Source: Calditrichota bacterium
GTDB lineage: Bacteria > Zhuqueibacterota > Zhuqueibacteria > Oleimicrobiales > Geothermoviventaceae
Assembly: GCA_013152765.1 (NCBI GenBank)
Contig: JAADFT010000129.1
Coordinates: 1-6,392, forward strand
Direction: 5' to 3'
Length of the DNA: 6,392 nucleotides
Shown: positions 6,167 to 6,392 of the stretch, one piece after another
How the letters are laid out: each line of letters opens with the position of its first letter
Position numbering within the stretch: position 1 is the first letter of the stretch
Program-made: the position numbers and the translations under genes
Notes under the pieces: generated by a model
Database searches by the model: none
What the model saw: only the letters and a program-made list of their open reading frames with translations
Told to the model about the DNA's origin: nothing

Positions 6167-6391
6167 TCAGGGTCCGTTTCCCGACGCGTGCATGTCCAGC
6201 ACGGTCACCGCAGTTTTGTCGTAGTGCATGTCCCTGTCCAGCGTGATGCGCACTCGTGTGATCCGCCTCCTTCCCTGAATGCCAGTGCGATCGCTGTGAG
6301 TCCGGGTCTCCCGGTTGCCAGAGGCATCCGTCGCGATCTGCCCTCGACTGTTGCAGGAACTGCCAAAGCAAATCCGTTTTTTGCTCGCGAG
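6167..6391 (-). CDS. Partial C-terminal reading frame of unknown function, 5' end outside the window
   Basis: A minus-strand frame enters at the right edge and runs 74 codons to TGA at 6167-6169. The end of the product reads RITRVRITLDRDMHYDKTAV and then VLDMHASGNGP, with an alternating pattern suggesting a beta strand; the first half is polar, rich in Arg, Ser, Thr and Gly, with two cysteines. I do not recognise the family. Third codon positions are richer in G and C than in the two competing minus-strand frames, which favours this one. It would end 23 bases from the 3' end of the plus-strand membrane protein gene, a normal convergent arrangement. A competing frame covers nearly the same stretch (TTG start at 6371, stop near 6111) but would overlap the membrane protein gene. 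The call is tentative because the fragment is short. Confidence 0.45.
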   Translation of the reverse strand, partial: LASKKRICFGSSCNSRGQIATDASGNRETRTHSDRTGIQGRRRITRVRITLDRDMHYDKTAVTVLDMHASGNGP

Positions 6392-6392
6392 G

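Noticed and set aside
6155..6176. Terminator between the convergent genes
   Set aside because: CGGAC and GTCCG can pair over five bases, but the 12-base loop is long and only three T residues follow, which is too weak.

Overview
The window (about 58-60 % GC by eye) looks like chromosomal sequence from a bacterium I cannot place in a genus. An N-terminal lipoprotein signal on one product and a Gram-negative-style mix of gene families suggest a diderm. No mobile element, tRNA, rRNA or CRISPR array was seen.

Layout. Four genes lie on the minus strand, reading from about 5103 down to base 1: an alpha-D-phosphohexomutase-family enzyme (3733-5103), deoxyribose-phosphate aldolase deoC (2850-3539), thymidine phosphorylase deoA (1090-2406), and the first 317 codons of a lipoprotein serine hydrolase of the beta-lactamase/class C family, cut by the left edge (1-953). 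Gaps between them are 193, 443 and 136 bases, so this is a loose co-directional cluster, not a tightly packed operon. A 332-base divergent intergenic region separates the mutase from a plus-strand gene for an eight-helix membrane protein (5436-6143). A partial minus-strand reading frame (6167-6391) enters from the right edge and converges on it.

How the genes work together. DeoA splits thymidine into thymine and 2-deoxyribose-1-phosphate; DeoC splits 2-deoxyribose-5-phosphate into glyceraldehyde-3-phosphate and acetaldehyde. The step between them needs a phosphopentomutase. No classical DeoB (alkaline-phosphatase superfamily) is in the window, but a phosphoglucosamine/phosphomannomutase-type enzyme lies at the head of the cluster. 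The simplest reading is that it supplies the missing phosphopentomutase step, as proposed for similar arrangements in mycoplasmas and for a Thermococcus enzyme; a housekeeping GlmM-like role remains a real alternative.

Points to revisit are this mutase, a hairpin in the deoC leader that could compete for the ribosome binding site, and the 443-base deoC-deoA gap, which may hold a worn palindromic repeat. I did not find convincing evidence for an entirely new system.
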